DNA of 64,000 bases from Adineta steineri (taxonomy: Eukaryota > Rotifera > Eurotatoria > Adinetida > Adinetidae). Below, piece after piece: positions 59,779 through 64,000 of this stretch (positions are counted from its first letter, which is position 1; each line of letters opens with the position of its first letter). The translations under genes were made by a program, and so were the position numbers. The stretch lies in the NCBI GenBank assembly GCA_905250115.1, contig CAJNOI010000114.1, forward strand, positions 1 through 64,000. The letters run 5' to 3'. The notes beneath the pieces were generated by a model. It saw only the letters and a list, made by a program, of their open reading frames with translations, was not told where the DNA came from and searched no databases.

Positions 59779-62700
59779 ATGACGAACTCAACTGAACATA
59801 TCAAAGAAACATTTACACCAACTTCAGATCAAAATAAAAGTATATTAGCTCGAAATTATCAAGTAAAAAATTTATTATTTATCTTTTTTTTTCTTTCTAA
59901 TGAAATTTCTGCTATAGACAGAATTAATGGAACAAGCAAAAGGAGAGAATTTAATTATATGTCTTCCAACTGGAAGTGGAAAAACTTATATTGCTGTGAT
60001 GCTTATCAAAGAGATGGCATCTTCTATTCGTGAAAGTCTGAAAAAAGGTGGAAAACGAACAATTTTTCTTGTTCAAACTGGTACATACTAACTTTTTTTC
60101 TTATAACAATTTTCTATCATTTCTTGTTTATAGTTCAACTTGCTCAACAACAAACGGATTATATTCGAAAACATACTGGTCTTCTTGTCGAGTCTTATTA
60201 TGGTGAAAAAGGAGTTGATCTCTGGCATAAAGAACGATGGGATATAGAATTTGAAGATCATCAAGTATTAGTATTTACCGCTCAAGTTTTTCGTAATCTA
60301 GTTGGTCATGATTATTTCTGTAAGATAAACAAAAAATGAGTTGAAATTTTTTAAATGCAAATCAATTTCGTTTTTTTTTATTAGCATTAAAATCTGTTAA
60401 TTTAATTATATTTGATGAATGTCATCATGCATCCGGTGATAATCATTATGCAGCATTAATGAATAAACATTATGATGACTGTCCTGATCCTCCACGTGTA
60501 CTTGGTTTGACAGCATCGATTACAAACAAAAAAATTAAACGTAAAGATTTAATGAAGCATGCGCAAAATTTGAAGGAAACATATCGGTAGGTTTTAATTG
60601 CATCTTCCTTTTCGTCAATTTAAAAGAAAATCTATTTAGTGCTGAAATTGTAACTCGAGATGAAAGTATTCAACATGGTACTTCAGTTAATGTGGAAACA
60701 ATACCATGTCCAAGTTATAAAGATGAAATATTAAAGAAGAACGAAAGTTTAATAATTCCATTTGATGTAAGATGATTAGTAATTTTTAAATAAGTTTAAT
60801 GAACTCCATGTTAATACAGTAGGCTCTCCCTCAGATGGGTATCTACAGAACTTGTTTTTAAGTCGCCTATAACTAATTAACAGTTGAAAAATTCTTCATT
60901 GAATGAAATTAAATATCGAGTGTGATTTATTATGGTCATAGCTAATTTTATCTTCCAAAGAAACTGACTATTGTGGACGTAGAGCCCGTCGGGTTCGGGT
61001 CCGGATCTGCGTATCGAAGCTTTTACTGATCGGGTCCGGATCGGAAGAAATATGTTATCAACATAATATTTTTTTTCAATTTTTATTCATTTCATTAAAA
61101 AAGCCTTGAATCTATTTATAAAAATAATAGAAAAACAACAACAAAACTATTTTCGAAGCAATTATCAGATTTCAAGTAGAAAAATTTACTGAGAGTCTAA
61201 GAAAAGTTTATCGAACAGGTCCGAGTCTAAAAATTTTTTATTGAACGGGTCCGGGTCCAAAAAATTGTGGACCCGACGGGCTCTATGTGGACGTCAGAGT
61301 TAAATAGAAATGAATGTAAGATGAATCTCTCGATAATGACATTAAAGTTTTTTACTAAAAATGAACATCGGGATTGTTTTATATTCTTTAGATTCTTCGT
61401 TATATGGTAAATATAATTCAAAACTATCTAGTACAAAAGAAAGATCAACATATTAAGATTGAAAGGGAACTTAGTCACACAATGTTAAACACAGATTATC
61501 TTGGAGTCAATTTGACTGATTATCAAAATCAATCAAGTGATTATACAGATATAACTCAATCTCGACCTATAACATTACAATTATTTAAACATTATCTTGA
61601 GAATTTAATTGAAGTTGGTTATGAACTTGGTCTATGTGGCTTATTAATATTTGCGAAAGAATTACGAAAAAAATTAAAAAAAAATCAAGGTCTTACATTA
61701 TTTCCTGATCAGGAAGCTAGAAATATTTTTAATGATATTTACCAACGTCTTGAATGTCTTACGGATGATATCCTAAAAAATTTATATCAATTAAATGTAC
61801 ATGATTCTGATATTCTATTTAGTCCAAAAGTTTTACATTTACTTGATCGAATTCTTAAACAATCGACTACAGAAGGTACACTCGGTCAATCTATTGTATT
61901 CGTTGAACGTGTCTATACAGCAACTATTTTAAGTCAAGTCTTATCACATCTTATATTAACTCTTGAATCACCACATGCTAAACAATTAAAAGTAAATCAT
62001 GTTACAGGAATAAAAAGTCTATTTTATGATAAATCAATGACAATGAAATATCAAGTAAGAAGAATTGAATATAATAAACATACATTTCTATTAATTTGAT
62101 TTTTTTAGGAAAAAACTATCAAAGAATTTCGATCAGGTGCTGTTAATATTTTAATCGCTACAGCAGTTGTTGAAGAAGGTTAATTGAAATTTTGTTTAAT
62201 TTTTAATTAATTAGTTCCTGTTAAGGTCTTGATATTCCAAGATGTGATTTAGTTATACGTTTTAATAAACCAAATAATTTTTCATCTTATATGCAATCCA
62301 AAGGTCGTGCAAGAGCAAAACAAAATGCAGCTTATGTTCTTTTTCTCGATGAATTAGATATAGATTCATGTCAACGTGATCAAATGGAATATGAAAATTA
62401 TGAAGAAATAGAAAAGGTTTGTTAAACGTTCCAGACATACCTATATAGAACAGATCTATAAGATGATTATAATCCATTGTTTTCTATAAATAAGAAACAT
62501 TGATCAAATAGGCTTACTGTTTCTTCGCGAATAGGACATTCGTCATTGACGAAAGTTCAGCAGATTTTCGCCAACTGTAATAGCATAAGATTCGTGTAAA
62601 ATGCACGTGATAAACTAACCTAATAACATCAGAATATGCATATTATAGTCTAAACCCTTCAATATAGTTACCAGGAACTATTTTTATACATATGTAAGCA

Positions 62701-64000
62701 CATAATCGCACTAGGGAATTTCCTATAAGCATGTTCGCGAAAGTGCTTGTTGGTGAAATTCGGGAACCCCATCAAATCGAGTAATGAATTCTTTATTTAA
62801 TTCATATTACATTTCAAAACTCACACTTTGTTTGATAGTAGAGTACGAATTTTATTGAATTTTTTCATATGACCCCGATGTTTATTATGAAAAAATAATC
62901 TTTAACTCTAATAAAATTCGATGTTCACGTTATTTGTCAGCAATCATAATTAAATTTATACATCTATTTCAGGAGATTCAAAAAGGTTTCTCATTTGAAG
63001 AAAATGATGATGATCTTAAAAATGAACTATTACAAATTCCACCTTATCGTACATCAACAGGCGTCGTTATCGATGCAACACGTGCTGCACAATTAATTAT
63101 GGAGTAAGAACTATCAAATTTTAATTAAAAATAATCAAATGAAATTTTTTCAGTTATTGTGTATTACTTGGTAATGGTCAAATCTTTCCTCCTCGATTTC
63201 TCTTTCATGGTTCGAGTAGTCCATATAAATGTATTCTATCTATGCCAGCTAATTGTCCTATTGGTGATGATATCATCGTATGTATTTAAAAAGAAAACAA
63301 TATCGAAAAACAAATGCATTTTATTATTTAGTGTCAAAGTAAAAAGAAAAAGTTAGCGAAATATGAATGTTGTTTAGAAATGGTTAAAAAACTTCATCAA
63401 CAAGGTTAGACAAATATACATATATAAAATATAATTTGTTGTTTTCGTTTTTATTCAGGTGAATTCAATGAATATTGTTTACCAAATCGAAATGGTACAT
63501 TATTAAAAATTGATATTCCAATTGAAAATCGAATATTTAAACTAGTTGATACATTATTCGAAAAAAAATCTGATAGTTCTTTTGAAATATTTCCTAAAAG
63601 CGTATGTATATCTCCGATCATTTTCATTTTATTTTATTTATTTTAATTAAGACTGCTATATTTCCTATAAAATCGAAAAAATTATCCATGGAATGGTATC
63701 TTTATCAAATAAATAATGATCTTGGTTTTGTCGTACCATGTCAGTTAATGAAGGTTAATTAAGTTTATTTCTCGAAGATTATTAATCATAAAAATTAAAT
63801 TTTTAGTTACCAAAATTTAATATCTATGATCATGATAAAGAAATAACAATACAGGTCATCTATTTGAAATCTATTGATTATACACAATATCGAAATAGAT
63901 TGGAAAATTTTTGTAAATATTTATTTGAATATGTATTTGATAACATGAATATAGATTCAATTCTTGAATTTAATATTGAGCAATCATCATTTCAGCTAAT
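59779..64000 (+). CDS. Dicer, N-terminal helicase half and DUF283 (runs off the window)
   Basis: More than a dozen short exons. Start at MTNSTEHIKETF. Helicase motifs are in order: LIICLPTGSGKTYIAV (Walker A), IIFDECHHASG (DECH box), VLGLTASI, the helicase insert region (GYELGLCGLLIFAKELRK), a C-terminal lobe with QSIVFVERVYTA, then ILIATAVVEEGLDIPRCDLV and YMQSKGRARAKQNAAYVLF. A Dicer dimerisation domain (DUF283) follows: AAQLIMDYCVLLGNG, YKCILSMPANCPIGDDI, and LEMVKKLHQQGEFNEY. This helicase-plus-DUF283 pair is diagnostic of Dicer rather than RIG-I. The PAZ, RNase III and dsRBD parts lie beyond 64000. It cuts double-stranded RNA into small RNAs. Intron 60769-61391 contains a hAT-like element and intron 62417-62972 a dispersed repeat. 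Confidence 0.94.
60980..61285. mobile_element. hAT-like MITE with perfect 8-bp duplication, in a Dicer intron
   Basis: A 306-bp element starting TAGAGCCCGTCGGGTTCGG and, on the other strand, TAGAGCCCGTCGGGTCCAC. The 8-bp duplication TGTGGACG (60972-60979 and 61286-61293) is exact. Inside each end are repeated CGGGTCCGGATC-like units in inverted arrangement, and the centre is AT-rich. No open frame. Confidence 0.9.
62511..62768. repeat. Dispersed repeat, long copy in a Dicer intron
   Basis: Starts GGCTTACTGTTTCTTCGCGA, followed by AATAGGACATTCGTCATTGA, and ends TTGGTGAAATTCGGGAA. Start and end match the shorter unit at 54995-55071 in the TMEM165 intron. Its ends are not clear inverted repeats, so the class of element is unknown. 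Confidence 0.6.

Noticed and set aside
59779..64000. RIG-I-like receptor as an alternative to Dicer
   Set aside because: The DUF283 dimerisation domain after the helicase is specific to Dicer, and no CARD domains precede the helicase.

Overview
The window is eukaryotic genomic DNA and fits a bdelloid rotifer best (inference). It is AT-rich. Genes are split by many GT-AG introns of about 50-70 bp, intergenic spaces are short, and both strands are used. Conserved animal genes (RAD21, MON1, KLHDC4, SEC61B, NOSIP, KANSL3, ERGIC3, ACTR1, MOGS, TMEM165, RPP38, FAM136A, Dicer, U4 snRNA) lie among families that are prominent in bdelloid genomes: an intronless GH28 pectinase-like gene, an ADP-ribosyltransferase-TPR protein, an NHL-repeat protein and a decayed F-box/LRR gene. 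Two assembly gaps are visible: 100 N at 19308-19407 and 10 N at 57805-57814.

Layout. 1-7.4 kb: end of a Pro/Gln-rich gene, a C-terminally shortened alpha-tubulin-like gene, a Thr/Ser-rich single-pass membrane protein, a tiny His-rich protein, the GH28 gene and a myosin regulatory light chain. 8.5-14.3 kb: KLHDC4 and RAD21 diverge from a short shared upstream region; a piggyBac-like non-autonomous element sits in a RAD21 intron. 14.3-28 kb is gene-poor and accessory: F-box/LRR pseudogene, NHL gene, 3' end of an MFS transporter, a four-helix membrane protein, a GATCC-rich minisatellite and the broken ART-TPR gene. 28-38 kb: an EamA/SLC35G-type transporter, a PARP14-like RRM/KH protein without catalytic domain, MON1 and an unrecognised 291-aa protein. 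39-57 kb is dense housekeeping: SEC61B, NOSIP, KANSL3 and ERGIC3 on the minus strand, then, from a shared 198-bp divergent upstream region, ACTR1, MOGS, a divergent chaperonin-like protein, TMEM165, RPP38 and FAM136A on the plus strand. 57.7-58.4 kb: two tandem U4 snRNA genes. 59.8 kb to the end: the 5' part of a Dicer gene.

Several genes share a cell-biological theme, though nothing shows they act together: ER/Golgi function (SEC61B, ERGIC3, MOGS, TMEM165), cytoskeleton (tubulin-like, myosin light chain, Arp1), endosome maturation (MON1), and RNA processing (RPP38, U4, NOSIP, Dicer). Tight same-strand spacing (79 nt KANSL3-NOSIP; 52 nt RPP38-FAM136A), together with splice-acceptor-like tracts abutting start codons, suggests spliced-leader trans-splicing and small operons.

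The clearest structural story not explained by genes is a set of small non-autonomous DNA transposons, most lying inside introns of conserved genes and several keeping readable target-site duplications: TTAA (RAD21), 8 bp (MON1, FAM136A, Dicer), and a two-copy family with 9-bp duplications (MOGS intron and upstream of TMEM165). There is also a near-perfect foldback in another MOGS intron.
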